Shown here one piece after another: positions 6,649 through 14,156 of a DNA stretch of 18,064 nt. Numbering within the stretch: position 1 is the stretch's first letter; each line of letters begins with the position of its first letter. Source of the DNA: JAGXQV01 sp964505475 (GTDB taxonomy: Bacteria; Pseudomonadota; Gammaproteobacteria; Burkholderiales; Sulfuricellaceae); the NCBI GenBank assembly GCA_964505475.1, contig CAZDIJ010000056.1:1-18064 (forward strand). Reading direction: 5' to 3'. The position numbers were made by a program, and so were the translations under genes. The notes under the pieces are model-generated. The model did not search any database and had not been told where the DNA came from. It saw only the letters and a program-made list of their open reading frames with translations.

Positions 6649-7589
6649 CCTTCGCCCTCGCGGTCACGGCGGCGCTGCTGCTCGACCGCCTGCTCGGCGA
6701 ACCGCGCCGCTGGCATCCACTGGCCGGTTTCGGCAGGCTGGCGCAATGGCTGGAAGCACGCCTGTACGGCATGGCTCCGGCCACGCCCGCCGGCCGGCGC
6801 ATCCGTGGCGTGGCCGCAGTGGCGATTTTGCTTGCGCCCCTGGTCTGGCTGGTTTCCCTGCTCGCCGCGCCGCCAGTGGCGGGCAGCGCGGCGGCCATCC
6901 TGGCGCTGTATTTCGCCGTCGGCCAGCGCAGCCTGGCCGAACACGCCGCGCGGGTGGAAGCCGCCCTGCAAAACGGCGATCTGGACGGCGCGCGCTCCCA
7001 GGCCGCCATGCTGGTCAGCCGCGACACCCAGGCGATGCAGCCCGCCGACGTGGCGCGCGCCACCGTCGAATCGGTGCTGGAAAACGGCAACGACGCAGTA
7101 TTCGGCGCGCTGTTCTGGTTCCTCGCCGCGGGGGCGCCCGGCGCCGTGCTGTACCGTTTGAGCAATACCCTGGACGCCATGTGGGGCTACCGCAACCCGC
7201 GCTACCGATACTTCGGCTGGGCGGCGGCGCGCCTCGACGACCTGTTGAATTTCGTCCCGGCGCGCCTGACGGCGCTGACCTATGCGCTGCTCGGCCGCAC
7301 CGGGCTATCCCTGGCCTGCTGGCGCCGCCAGGCGCGACTGTGGGAAAGCCCCAATGCCGGACCGGTGATGGCCGCCGGCGCGGGCAGCCTGGGGGTATCG
7401 CTGGGCGGCCCGGCCAGCTACCAGGGGCGAATCGAAGCGCGTCCGCTCCTCGGCGCTGGGCAGGAGGCCGCCCCCGGCGACATAGCCCGCGCGCGCGCCC
7501 TGGTGCGGCGCGGAGTATGGCTGTGGCTGGCGCTGATTTGGATCGGAGGACTGTGCCTGGCGTGGATCGGGGGGCAGCCCCTTGCTTGA
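6645..7589 (+). CDS. cbiB: Adenosylcobinamide-phosphate synthase CbiB (CobD of aerobic pathway)
   Basis: A 314-residue integral membrane enzyme that joins adenosylcobyric acid to (R)-1-amino-2-propanol O-phosphate (or a related amine). The N-terminal LLLDRLLGEPRRWHPLAGFGRLAQWLE is the family signature. The middle has SRDTQAMQPADVARATVESVLENGNDAV, the conserved ESVxEN region, followed by RYRYFGWAAARLDDLLNFVPARLTAL. Several hydrophobic helices are evident, including a C-terminal one. The start is GTG 6645, overlapping the cobO stop as GTGA; the frame is open farther upstream, but that part lies inside cobO. The next gene overlaps by eight bases and encodes the enzyme that makes its substrate. 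Confidence 0.94.
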   Translation: MTFALAVTAALLLDRLLGEPRRWHPLAGFGRLAQWLEARLYGMAPATPAGRRIRGVAAVAILLAPLVWLVSLLAAPPVAGSAAAILALYFAVGQRSLAEHAARVEAALQNGDLDGARSQAAMLVSRDTQAMQPADVARATVESVLENGNDAVFGALFWFLAAGAPGAVLYRLSNTLDAMWGYRNPRYRYFGWAAARLDDLLNFVPARLTALTYALLGRTGLSLACWRRQARLWESPNAGPVMAAGAGSLGVSLGGPASYQGRIEARPLLGAGQEAAPGDIARARALVRRGVWLWLALIWIGGLCLAWIGGQPLA

Positions 7590-8589
7590 ACACGGCGGAG
7601 GATTGCGCCGGGCGGCGCGGCGCTACGGCATTCCCGGGGAAGACTGGCTGGACCTCTCCACCGGCATCAACCCCCATCCCTGGCAGGGCGAGCCGCCCGC
7701 CTGGGACGACTGGACGCGCCTGCCCGAGGATGATGACGGCTTGGCGGAGGCGGCGCAGCGCTATTACGGCGCGCCCGCCGCTCTGCCGTCCGCCGGCTCG
7801 CAGGCGGCGCTCCAGGCTTTGCCGCACTTGCGCCCGGCATGCCGTGCCGGGGTGCTGGCGCCGAGTTATGCCGAACACGCCCAGGCTTGGCGGCGCGCCG
7901 GCCATGAAGTGGTTGCGCTGGAAGCCGTGCAGATCGACGCCGCCGTCGAGCGCCTCGACGTGCTGGTGCTCGCCAACCCCAACAATCCCGACGGACAGTG
8001 TTTTCCCCCGGAAATGCTGCTCGCCTGGCGCGAACGCCTGGCTGAACACGGCGGCTGGCTGGTGGTGGACGAGGCCTTCGCCGATGTCGCGCCGCAAGCC
8101 AGCCTCGCCGTCCACAGCCATCTGCCAGGCTTGATCGTGCTGCGCAGCCTGGGCAAGTTCTTCGGCCTGGCCGGCGCGCGGGTCGGCTTCGCCCTCGCCG
8201 AGGACGGGTTCTTGCAGCGTCTGGCGGAACACCTCGGACCCTGGAGCGTTGCCGGGGCGTCGCGGATCCTCGCCAGGCAAGCCCTGGACGACCGCGCCTG
8301 GCAGGAAGCGGCGCGCATCCGCCTCGTTGCCGACGAGGCAAGGCTGGCGGAGCTGCTGCGCCGTCACGGGCTGACGCCCGCCGGCGGCTGCGCCCTGTTC
8401 CAGTGGATCGAGACGCCGCGCGCCGCCGCCATCCACGAAACCCTCGCCCGCCATGGCATACTTACCCGCCTGTTCGTTCAACCGCCCGGCCTGCGCTTCG
8501 GCCTGCCGGGCGCGGAGGAGCAGTGGCAACATTTGGAGGCAGTTTTGAGTGTTGAGTTGATGCCACCGCGCAAAGCGCGTCGGTATTAA
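7582..8589 (+). CDS. cobD: L-threonine-O-3-phosphate decarboxylase (CobD; CobC in aerobic nomenclature)
   Basis: A 335-residue PLP enzyme of the class I/II aminotransferase fold. It decarboxylates L-threonine O-3-phosphate to (R)-1-amino-2-propanol O-phosphate for the f side chain. The N-terminus MLEHGGGLRRAARRYGIP and DLSTGINPHPW are diagnostic. LANPNNPDGQ, VVDEAF and the Schiff-base lysine K192 in LRSLGKFFGLAGARVGF follow. The start is TTG 7582, an unusual codon, chosen because it alone gives the conserved MLEHGG beginning; it lies inside the end of cbiB. The last roughly 15 residues (SVELMPPRKARRY part) are encoded within a palindromic repeat and look like a replaced or extended tail; the core enzyme is complete. 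Some databases reverse the cobC/cobD names. Confidence 0.94.
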   Translation: MLEHGGGLRRAARRYGIPGEDWLDLSTGINPHPWQGEPPAWDDWTRLPEDDDGLAEAAQRYYGAPAALPSAGSQAALQALPHLRPACRAGVLAPSYAEHAQAWRRAGHEVVALEAVQIDAAVERLDVLVLANPNNPDGQCFPPEMLLAWRERLAEHGGWLVVDEAFADVAPQASLAVHSHLPGLIVLRSLGKFFGLAGARVGFALAEDGFLQRLAEHLGPWSVAGASRILARQALDDRAWQEAARIRLVADEARLAELLRRHGLTPAGGCALFQWIETPRAAAIHETLARHGILTRLFVQPPGLRFGLPGAEEQWQHLEAVLSVELMPPRKARRY

Positions 8590-8636
8590 ATCGGGCGCGA
8601 AGCGCCCTCCATAACTAAACACTAAGCGCTCAAAAC
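8542..8636. repeat. Palindromic element overlapping the 3' end of cobD
   Basis: The left arm GTTTTGAGTGTTGAGTT (8542-8558) and right arm AACTAAACACT...CTCAAAAC (8613-8636) are complementary except for a six-base insertion in the right arm and one mismatch. The interior has a perfect hairpin GGGCGC-gaa-GCGCCC (8593-8607) and a second GCGC-rich hairpin around 8566-8583. The cobD stop codon (8587-8589) lies within the element. A run of six T follows at 8650-8655, directly before the cobQ Shine-Dalgarno, so partial transcription termination is possible. Confidence 0.75.
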
Positions 8637-8667
8637 CAAACACTGCACCTTTTTTGGAGACACGCTC

Positions 8668-10134
8668 ATGACCGCCACCACCCTGATGATCCAGGGCACC
8701 ACCTCGGACGCCGGCAAGAGCACCGTCGCCGCCGCCCTGTGCCGCTGTCTGGCGCGGCGCGGCGTCAAGGTGGCGCCCTTCAAGCCGCAGAACATGGCCT
8801 TGAACAGCGCCGTCACCGCCGACGGCGGCGAAATCGGACGCGCCCAGGCGGTGCAGGCGCAGGCCTGCCGCCTGGAGCCGCACAGCGACATGAACCCGGT
8901 GCTGCTCAAGCCCAACGACGACACCGGCGCGCAGGTGATCGTCCAGGGGCGCGCCATCGGCAACCTGGACGCGCGCAACTACCACGCCTACAAGCCGGTA
9001 GCGCGCGCCGCCGTGCTGGAATCGCACGCCCGCCTGGCCGCGCGGTATCAGGCCATCGTCGCCGAGGGTGCCGGTTCGCCCGCCGAGATCAATTTGCGCG
9101 AAGGCGACATCGCCAACATGGGCTTCGCCGAGGAAGTCGACTGCCCGGTGCTGCTGGTTGCCGACATTGACCGCGGCGGGGTGTTCGCCCACCTGGTCGG
9201 CACCCTGGAACTGCTGTCGGAAAGCGAACAGGCGCGGGTGGCCGGTTTCGTCATCAACCGTTTCCGCGGCGACATCGGCCTGCTCCAGACCGGGCTGGAC
9301 TGGCTGGAACAAAAGACCGGCAAGCCGGTGCTGGGGGTGCTGCCCTATTTGCATGGCTTGCACCTGGAGGCCGAGGATGCCTTGTCGCGCGCAGCTGCCC
9401 CGGCCACGGCGAAGCAGGCCCTCACGGTGATCGTCCCGGCTCTGCCGCGCATCAGCAACCATACCGATTTTGATCCGCTGCGCCTGCATCCGCAGGTCGA
9501 TTTCCGCTTCGTCGCTCCCGACGAGGCGCCGCCCGCCGCCGACCTGGTGATCCTGCCCGGTTCCAAGAACACCCGCGCCGACCTCGCCTGGCTGCGCGCC
9601 CAGGGCTGGGACGACTACCTCAAGCGCCATCTGCGTTACGGCGGCAAGGTCATCGGCATCTGCGGCGGCTTCCAGATGCTGGGCAGGCTGATCGTCGATC
9701 CCCACGGCGTGGAAGGCATGCCGGGCACCTCGAACGGCCTGGGGCACCTCGACATGACCACCGTGATGGAGCCGGAAAAGCAATTGCGCAACGTCGTCGG
9801 CGCGCTGGCGCTGGACAACGCGGCGGTGAGCGGCTACGAAATCCACGCCGGCATCAGCGCCGGACCCGCCCTGGAGCGCCCCGCCGTGCTGCTCGACGGC
9901 CACGGCGACGGGGCGATGTCGGAAGACGGGTTGATCCTCGGCACTTACCTGCACGGCCTGTTCGAATCGCCCGCCGCCTGCGACGCACTGCTGCGCTGGG
10001 CGGGACTGGGCGAGGCGGCCACGCCGGATTACCACGCCCTGCGCGAGCGCGACATCGAGCGCCTGGCCGACGCCGTCGAGGAGCACCTCGACATGGGGAA
10101 AATCATGACGCTGCTCGGGCTGAATGAATTGTAG
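8668..10134 (+). CDS. cobQ: Cobyric acid synthase (CobQ/CbiP)
   Basis: A 488-residue glutamine-dependent amidotransferase that amidates side chains b, d, e and g of adenosylcobyrinic acid a,c-diamide to give adenosylcobyric acid. The N-terminal ATP-binding domain has the dethiobiotin-synthetase-like P-loop GTTSDAGKST, then KPQNMALNS and EGAGSPAEINL. The C-terminal class I glutamine amidotransferase domain has the nucleophile C332 in GICGGFQMLG and H429 in GTYLHGLFE. Length is normal for the family (about 480-500). ATG 8668 is preceded by GGAG at 8656-8659. The gap to cobD is 78 bases and is filled by a palindromic element. This is the only step here that acts before cobinamide formation. Confidence 0.96.
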   Translation: MTATTLMIQGTTSDAGKSTVAAALCRCLARRGVKVAPFKPQNMALNSAVTADGGEIGRAQAVQAQACRLEPHSDMNPVLLKPNDDTGAQVIVQGRAIGNLDARNYHAYKPVARAAVLESHARLAARYQAIVAEGAGSPAEINLREGDIANMGFAEEVDCPVLLVADIDRGGVFAHLVGTLELLSESEQARVAGFVINRFRGDIGLLQTGLDWLEQKTGKPVLGVLPYLHGLHLEAEDALSRAAAPATAKQALTVIVPALPRISNHTDFDPLRLHPQVDFRFVAPDEAPPAADLVILPGSKNTRADLAWLRAQGWDDYLKRHLRYGGKVIGICGGFQMLGRLIVDPHGVEGMPGTSNGLGHLDMTTVMEPEKQLRNVVGALALDNAAVSGYEIHAGISAGPALERPAVLLDGHGDGAMSEDGLILGTYLHGLFESPAACDALLRWAGLGEAATPDYHALRERDIERLADAVEEHLDMGKIMTLLGLNEL

Positions 10135-10148
10135 GAGGTCGCTCCTAC
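10131..10148. repeat. Short perfect hairpin after cobQ
   Basis: GTAGGAG-gtcg-CTCCTAC forms a seven-base-pair perfect stem that includes the cobQ stop codon (10132-10134). There is no U-tract, so it is unlikely to be a terminator. It resembles the core of a REP-type repeat and could stabilise the upstream mRNA part. Confidence 0.55.
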
Positions 10149-10172
10149 GACGGAATTGGAGAAGCTGTAACC

Positions 10173-10694
10173 ATGAAAGAACTGATCCTCGGCGGCATCC
10201 GCTCCGGCAAGAGCCGCCTGGCCGAACAGCGCGCCCTGGCGAGCGGGCTGCCGGTCACCGTGGTCGCCACCGCGACGGCGGACGACGCCGAAATGCAGGC
10301 GCGCATCCGTCACCACCAAGAGCGCCGCCCGCCGCATTGGATAACGGTCGAGGAGCCGCTGGCGCTGGCCGCCACCCTGCGCGCCCATGCGGCCCCGGAG
10401 CGTTGCCTGCTGGTGGATTGCCTGACCCTGTGGCTCACCAACCTGCTGTGTGCGCAGGACGAAACACGTCTGCGTAGCGAGTACGACGCCCTGCTGGCGA
10501 CGCTGCCCGAACTGCCCGGCCGGATCATCCTGGTCGGCAATGAAACCGGCATGGGCATCATCCCGCTCGGCGAGTTGTCGCGGCGCTTCTGCGACGAAGC
10601 CGGACGGCTGCACCAGGAACTGGCGCAGCGCTGCGAGCGGGTGATTTTCACCGTGGCCGGGTTGCCCCACGTTTTGAAAGGAACACCGCTGTGA
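10173..10694 (+). CDS. cobU: Adenosylcobinamide kinase / adenosylcobinamide-phosphate guanylyltransferase
   Basis: A 173-residue bifunctional enzyme (CobU/CobP). It phosphorylates adenosylcobinamide and then transfers GMP to give adenosylcobinamide-GDP. The P-loop is GGIRSGKS (residues 7-14). The pair HH at residues 47-48 in ARIRHHQERRP aligns with the region holding the guanylylated histidine of Salmonella CobU. LLVDCLTLWLTNLL and the C-terminal LVGNETGMGIIPLGELSRRFCDEAGRLHQ are family hallmarks. Length is normal. It starts 38 bases after cobQ and its stop overlaps the GTG of cobT by four bases, so the two are probably translationally coupled. It serves both the de novo route and cobinamide salvage. 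Confidence 0.96.
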   Translation: MKELILGGIRSGKSRLAEQRALASGLPVTVVATATADDAEMQARIRHHQERRPPHWITVEEPLALAATLRAHAAPERCLLVDCLTLWLTNLLCAQDETRLRSEYDALLATLPELPGRIILVGNETGMGIIPLGELSRRFCDEAGRLHQELAQRCERVIFTVAGLPHVLKGTPL

Positions 10695-11749
10695 ACGAAT
10701 TTCTCGCCTGGCTCGATCTTCCCCCGGCCAGCCCCGATGCCGCCGCTGCTCAAGTCGCCGAAGCGCGCCAGGCAATACTCACCAAGCCGCCCGGCGCGCT
10801 GGGTAGCCTCGAAACCCTGGCGGTCCGCCTCGCCGCCATGCAGGGCGCGGCGCACCCGCGCGCCGAGCGCGTCCACATCGCGGTGTTCGCCGCCGACCAC
10901 GGGGTGGCGGCGGAAGGCGTATCGGCATTTCCCCAGGCGGTGACCGGCGAAATGGTGAAGAATTTCGCCGCCGGAGGCGCCGCGATCAGCGTGCTGGCGC
11001 GTCATCTGGGCGCCAACCTGGAAGTGGTGAATCTCGGCACGGTCAACGACCCCGGCCCGCTGCCTGGCGTGGTGCGCGAGATCATCGCCCCGGCTAGCGC
11101 CAACCTGGCCCAGGAAGCGGCAATGAGCCACGAGCAGATGGGGCGGGCGCTGGAAGCAGGACGCGCCAGCGTCGAACGGGCCAGGGCGAGCGGCGCCGAC
11201 CTCTACATCGGCGGTGAAATGGGCATCGCCAATACCACCGCCGCCGCCGCGCTGGCCTGCGCCCTGCTTGGCGCAAAAGCGCAACAGCTGGCCGGGCCGG
11301 GCACCGGGCTGGACGCCAGCGGTGTGTCGCGCAAGGCCGAGGTGATCCGCCGCGCCCTGGCGCTGCACGGCGAACACCTCGCCGACCCGCGCGAAGCCTT
11401 GCGCCGCCTCGGCGGCTTCGAAATCGCCGCGCTCGTCGGCGCCTACCTCGCCGCCGCGCAAGCCGGTTTAGCCGTGCTGGTCGACGGCTTCATCGCCAGC
11501 ACCGCCGCGCTTGCCGCCGTGCGCATCCAGCCGGGCGTCGCCGCTTGGCTGATCTACGCCCACGCTTCTGCCGAACCCGGCCACCAGCGGATATTGCAGG
11601 CGCTGGACGCCCAGCCGCTGCTCGATCTCGGCATGCGCCTGGGGGAGGGCAGCGGTGCCGCCACGGCGGTGCCCCTGCTGCGCCTGGCCTGCGCCCTGCA
11701 CAACGAAATGGCGACCTTCGCCGAAGCCGGGGTGTCGAACAAGGATTGA
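10691..11749 (+). CDS. cobT: Nicotinate-nucleotide--dimethylbenzimidazole phosphoribosyltransferase CobT
   Basis: A 352-residue enzyme that activates the lower-ligand base, normally 5,6-dimethylbenzimidazole, to alpha-ribazole 5'-phosphate using nicotinate mononucleotide. Signature segments are LTKPPGALGSLETLA, VFAADHGVAAEGVSAFPQ, VTGEMVKNFAAGGAAISVLA, GEMGIANTTAAAAL and the C-terminal GMRLGEGSGAA, in which E319 corresponds to the catalytic glutamate. Length is typical (about 350). The start codon is GTG at 10691, overlapping cobU. No gene for dimethylbenzimidazole synthesis (bluB or bza) is in the window, so the base must come from elsewhere. After its stop lies a roughly 160-base repeat element that separates it from cobC. 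Confidence 0.96.
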   Translation: MNEFLAWLDLPPASPDAAAAQVAEARQAILTKPPGALGSLETLAVRLAAMQGAAHPRAERVHIAVFAADHGVAAEGVSAFPQAVTGEMVKNFAAGGAAISVLARHLGANLEVVNLGTVNDPGPLPGVVREIIAPASANLAQEAAMSHEQMGRALEAGRASVERARASGADLYIGGEMGIANTTAAAALACALLGAKAQQLAGPGTGLDASGVSRKAEVIRRALALHGEHLADPREALRRLGGFEIAALVGAYLAAAQAGLAVLVDGFIASTAALAAVRIQPGVAAWLIYAHASAEPGHQRILQALDAQPLLDLGMRLGEGSGAATAVPLLRLACALHNEMATFAEAGVSNKD

Positions 11750-11754
11750 AACGT

Positions 11755-11913
11755 AACCACGGGGAACACGGGGAGTAAAACGGGAACATGCCTCTAAACC
11801 ATTCTCAGCTATCGCTCCTCCCCCTGCGCGCAAGGGAGGGCGTGGACGTTTGCTGAGAAGAGTTCAGAGGCATAAACGGGAAACGTCTTGCAACCCGATT
11901 TTTCCCCGTGGTT
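11755..11913. repeat. Large inverted-repeat element between cobT and cobC (copy A)
   Basis: Outer arms AACCACGGGGAA (11755-11766) and TTCCCCGTGGTT (11902-11913) are perfectly complementary over 12 bases and match the arms of the copy at 14157-14287. Inside is a second inverted repeat, ATGCCTCT...CTCAGC (11788-11809) against GCTGAG...AGAGGCAT (11852-11873), 19 of 22 bases paired, with a further C-rich/G-rich hairpin in its centre. The 196-base gap between cobT and cobC holds nothing else that I can recognise as a gene. Confidence 0.8.
11788..11873. mobile_element. Possible nested MITE-like insertion with flanking direct repeats
   Basis: The inner inverted repeat (22-base imperfect ends) is bordered by the direct repeat AAACGGGAA at 11778-11786 on the left and 11874-11882 on the right, with one extra base on the left. 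That is the pattern left by insertion with a 9-base target duplication. The related element at 14157-14287 has a single AAACGGGAA (about 14226-14234) and lacks this inner module. It encodes nothing, so any transposase would act in trans. Confidence 0.5.
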
Positions 11914-11945
11914 CAAAATAAGAAATTTAGGTCGATGGATAAAAC

Positions 11946-12617
11946 ATGGCACCCGCGCCGGAAACCCTGATAGCACTGCTGCGCCACGGCGAAACCCAAG
12001 GTGGGGCGTACTTTCGCGGCAGCACCGACGACCCGCTGACGCCGCTCGGCTGGGGACAGATGCGGGCAGCCGCAAGCGGCAAGCCGTGGACGCGCATCGT
12101 ATCGTCGCCGCTCAGGCGTTGCGCGGAATTCGCCGGTGAACTCGCCGCCCGCCTGGCCATCCCCCTGGAACTCGACGAACGCTTGCGAGAAATGCACTTC
12201 GGCGTCTGGGAAGGACGCAGCGCCGCCGAACTGATGGAAAGCGAGGGCGACGCGCTGACCCGCTTCTGGCGCGACCCAGCGACTTTTTCGCCGCCGGGGG
12301 CGGAATCGTTGCAGGCTTTCCAGTCTCGGGTGCTGGATGCCTGGAATGATCTGCGGAAAAGCATGGGCAAGCCCACCTCGACCTCCCTTGGGGGAGGGCT
12401 TCTCCCACCGTCAAGCCCCTTTGATGAAGAGGGGAATGCGCAGCGGATGCTGCTGGTCTGCCATGGCGGGACGATTCGCACTATCCTATGCGACGTGCTG
12501 CGCCACCCCCCCGAGCGCCTGCTCGAACTGGAACTGGAACTTGGCCACGGCGCACTGCGCTGGGTGCGCCTGGGAAACGACGGAACCAGCTCGCTTCTGG
12601 ATGAGGTTGCAACATGA
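11946..12617 (+). CDS. cobC: Alpha-ribazole phosphatase / histidine phosphatase family (CobC)
   Basis: A 223-residue histidine phosphatase. The LLRHGET motif gives phospho-histidine H14; SSPLRRC, LREMHFGVWEG and VCHGGTIR (H173) complete the active-site set. In the nucleotide-loop pathway CobC removes the phosphate of alpha-ribazole-5'-P or adenosylcobalamin-5'-P; the neighbours cobT and cobS support that role. The protein is about 20-25 residues longer than usual. The excess lies at about residues 140-164 (KPTSTSLGGGLLPPSSP and following), a low-complexity segment encoded by a palindromic repeat placed in frame before the second histidine motif. All catalytic motifs remain. The Shine-Dalgarno is weak. 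The stop overlaps the cobS start as ATGA. Confidence 0.88.
   Translation: MAPAPETLIALLRHGETQGGAYFRGSTDDPLTPLGWGQMRAAASGKPWTRIVSSPLRRCAEFAGELAARLAIPLELDERLREMHFGVWEGRSAAELMESEGDALTRFWRDPATFSPPGAESLQAFQSRVLDAWNDLRKSMGKPTSTSLGGGLLPPSSPFDEEGNAQRMLLVCHGGTIRTILCDVLRHPPERLLELELELGHGALRWVRLGNDGTSSLLDEVAT
12365..12418. repeat. Palindromic repeat inside cobC coding sequence
   Basis: Hairpins CCTCCC-ttggg-GGAGGG (12382-12398) and GGGCTT...AAGCCC (12396-12418) are stacked, and GGGCAAGCCC lies at 12365-12374. The stretch is of the CTCCC/GGGAG type that otherwise occurs between genes, for example at 16308-16390. It keeps the reading frame and codes for glycine, proline, serine and threonine rather than for a recognisable phosphatase segment. 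Confidence 0.6.
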
Positions 12618-13378
12618 AGCCACTGCGCCCCTTCCTGATCGCCCTGCAATTCCTCACATGCTTTCCGGTGCGCTTGAAAAGCATGCCGGAAGAGCGCGAA
12701 CTCGGCCACTCGCTGCTGTATTACCCGCTGGTCGGCTTGCTGATCGGGCTGTCGCTTGCGGCGCTGGCCTGGGCGCTGGCGGATGCCGCGCCGCCGTTGC
12801 GCGCCGCGCTGCTGCTCGCCGCCTGGGTGCTCGCCAGCGGCGCGCTGCATCTCGACGGGCTGGCTGACAGCGCCGACGCCTGGGCGGGCGGATTGGGCGA
12901 CCGCGAGCGCACCCTGGCGATCATGAAGGACCCGTACTGCGGCCCGATGGGCGTGGCGGCCTTGCTGCTGGCGTTGCTGCTCAAGTTTGCCGCCCTCGAA
13001 GAGTTGGTCGCGCGCGGCGACTGGATAGTCCTGATGCTTGCCCCGCTGCTGGCGCGCAGCGCCTTGCCTGCCCTGTTCCTGACCACGCCCTACGTGCGTC
13101 CCGGCGGGCTGGGCGACGTGCTCGCCCGCTGCCTGCCGCGCCGGGCGGCTGCCGTGGCGGTGCTGACGGTGCTGCTGGTTCTGCCGGCAGCGCTCGGCAT
13201 GTCCGTCCTGTGGCCGCTGGCGGCGGCGCTCGGCGCTTTCGCCGGGCTGCGCGCCCTGATGATGCGGCGGCTGGGCGGCGCCACCGGCGACACCGCCGGC
13301 GCCATGGTGGAAATCATCGAAACCGTGGTGCTGGTTGCTGCGGCTTTGGCCTCTCCCATCCACGCCGCAATGCGGTAA
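12614..13378 (+). CDS. cobS: Adenosylcobinamide-GDP ribazoletransferase (cobalamin synthase) CobS
   Basis: A 254-residue polytopic membrane enzyme that joins adenosylcobinamide-GDP and alpha-ribazole(-5'-phosphate), the final assembly step. The N-terminal ALQFLTCFPV, the motif GALHLDGLADSADAW with H79, D81, D85 and D88, the segment RTLAIMKDPYCGPMGV and the C-terminal GGATGDTAGAMVEIIE are all family signatures; the aspartates are expected to bind the metal. Hydrophobic helices are spread along the protein. ATG 12614 overlaps the cobC stop by four bases, so translation is probably coupled. It closes the cobalamin gene set, and the next gene starts 10 bases later. Confidence 0.96.
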   Translation: MKPLRPFLIALQFLTCFPVRLKSMPEERELGHSLLYYPLVGLLIGLSLAALAWALADAAPPLRAALLLAAWVLASGALHLDGLADSADAWAGGLGDRERTLAIMKDPYCGPMGVAALLLALLLKFAALEELVARGDWIVLMLAPLLARSALPALFLTTPYVRPGGLGDVLARCLPRRAAAVAVLTVLLVLPAALGMSVLWPLAAALGAFAGLRALMMRRLGGATGDTAGAMVEIIETVVLVAAALASPIHAAMR

Positions 13379-13388
13379 ACTTTGCGGC

Positions 13389-14144
13389 ATGACTCAGTCG
13401 CTGCGCATCGTCACCTACAACATCCACAAGGGCTTTTCCCAGTTCAACCGGCGCATGGTGCTGCACGATCTGCGCGAGCACTTGCGCGGCACCCAGGCCG
13501 ATCTGGTGTTCCTTCAGGAAGTGGTGGGCGCCCACGAGTTGCATCCGGGACGCTATGCCGATTACCCCGCGCAATCGCAGTACGAATTCCTCGCCGATTC
13601 GATCTGGCAGGATTACGCCTACGGCAAGAACGCCGTCTATCCAGAAGGACATCACGGCAACGCCGTGCTCAGCCGCTTTCCCATCGCCAGTTGGCGCAAC
13701 GAGGATGTTTCCGCCCACCGTTTCGAGCAGCGCGGCCTGCTCCACTGCGAGGTGCGGGTGCCGGGCTGGCATGAAACGCTGCATTGCCTGTGCGTGCATT
13801 TCGGCCTGTTCGCGCACGGGCGGCGCAAGCAGTTGTCCGCCCTGCGCGAGGCCATCAAGCGCGTGGCGCCGCCCCATGCGCCGCTGCTCATCGCCGGGGA
13901 TTTCAACGACTGGAGCGGCGAGGCCTGCAATGTTCTGGCGCACGAACTGCATTTGAGCGAAGCCTTCGGCCAGACCCGCGGCGCCCCGGCGAAAAGCTAC
14001 CCCGCCGCGCTGCCGCTGTTCCGCCTCGACCGCATCTACGTGCGCGGCTTGCAGGTAAAAAGCGCCGAGGTGCACTGCGGCCGACCCTGGTCGAAGATTT
14101 CCGACCACGCCGCTTTGTCGGCGGTGGTCACGCCACTATCCTGA
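13389..14144 (+). CDS. Endonuclease/exonuclease/phosphatase family protein (YbhP-like)
   Basis: A 251-residue protein of the metal-dependent EEP fold. It has N11 in IVTYNIHKGF, E44 in DLVFLQEV, the block HGNAVLSRFPI, D171/N173 in IAGDFNDW, RLDRIYV and the final D239/H240 in SDHAAL, the complete catalytic set. I start it at ATG 13389; upstream codons in the same frame lie inside cobS and are not family-like. There is no clear Shine-Dalgarno, so coupling to cobS translation is possible. The next gene encodes a ClsB-type phospholipase D protein, as in the E. coli ybhP-clsB pair. That pairing hints at phospholipid or phosphodiester chemistry rather than DNA repair; the substrate is unknown. Confidence 0.88.
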   Translation: MTQSLRIVTYNIHKGFSQFNRRMVLHDLREHLRGTQADLVFLQEVVGAHELHPGRYADYPAQSQYEFLADSIWQDYAYGKNAVYPEGHHGNAVLSRFPIASWRNEDVSAHRFEQRGLLHCEVRVPGWHETLHCLCVHFGLFAHGRRKQLSALREAIKRVAPPHAPLLIAGDFNDWSGEACNVLAHELHLSEAFGQTRGAPAKSYPAALPLFRLDRIYVRGLQVKSAEVHCGRPWSKISDHAALSAVVTPLS

Positions 14145-14156
14145 AAAACGCAGTTC

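Noticed and set aside
7015..10086. Very long open frame of about 1,000 codons on the minus strand across cbiB, cobD and cobQ
   Set aside because: It runs antisense to well-identified enzymes, is rich in G/A/R/Q/H as expected from a high-GC antisense frame, and has no recognisable domain.
11927..13390. 487-codon minus-strand open frame opposite cobC and cobS
   Set aside because: Low-complexity Q/R/H/G-rich translation in antisense to identified genes.
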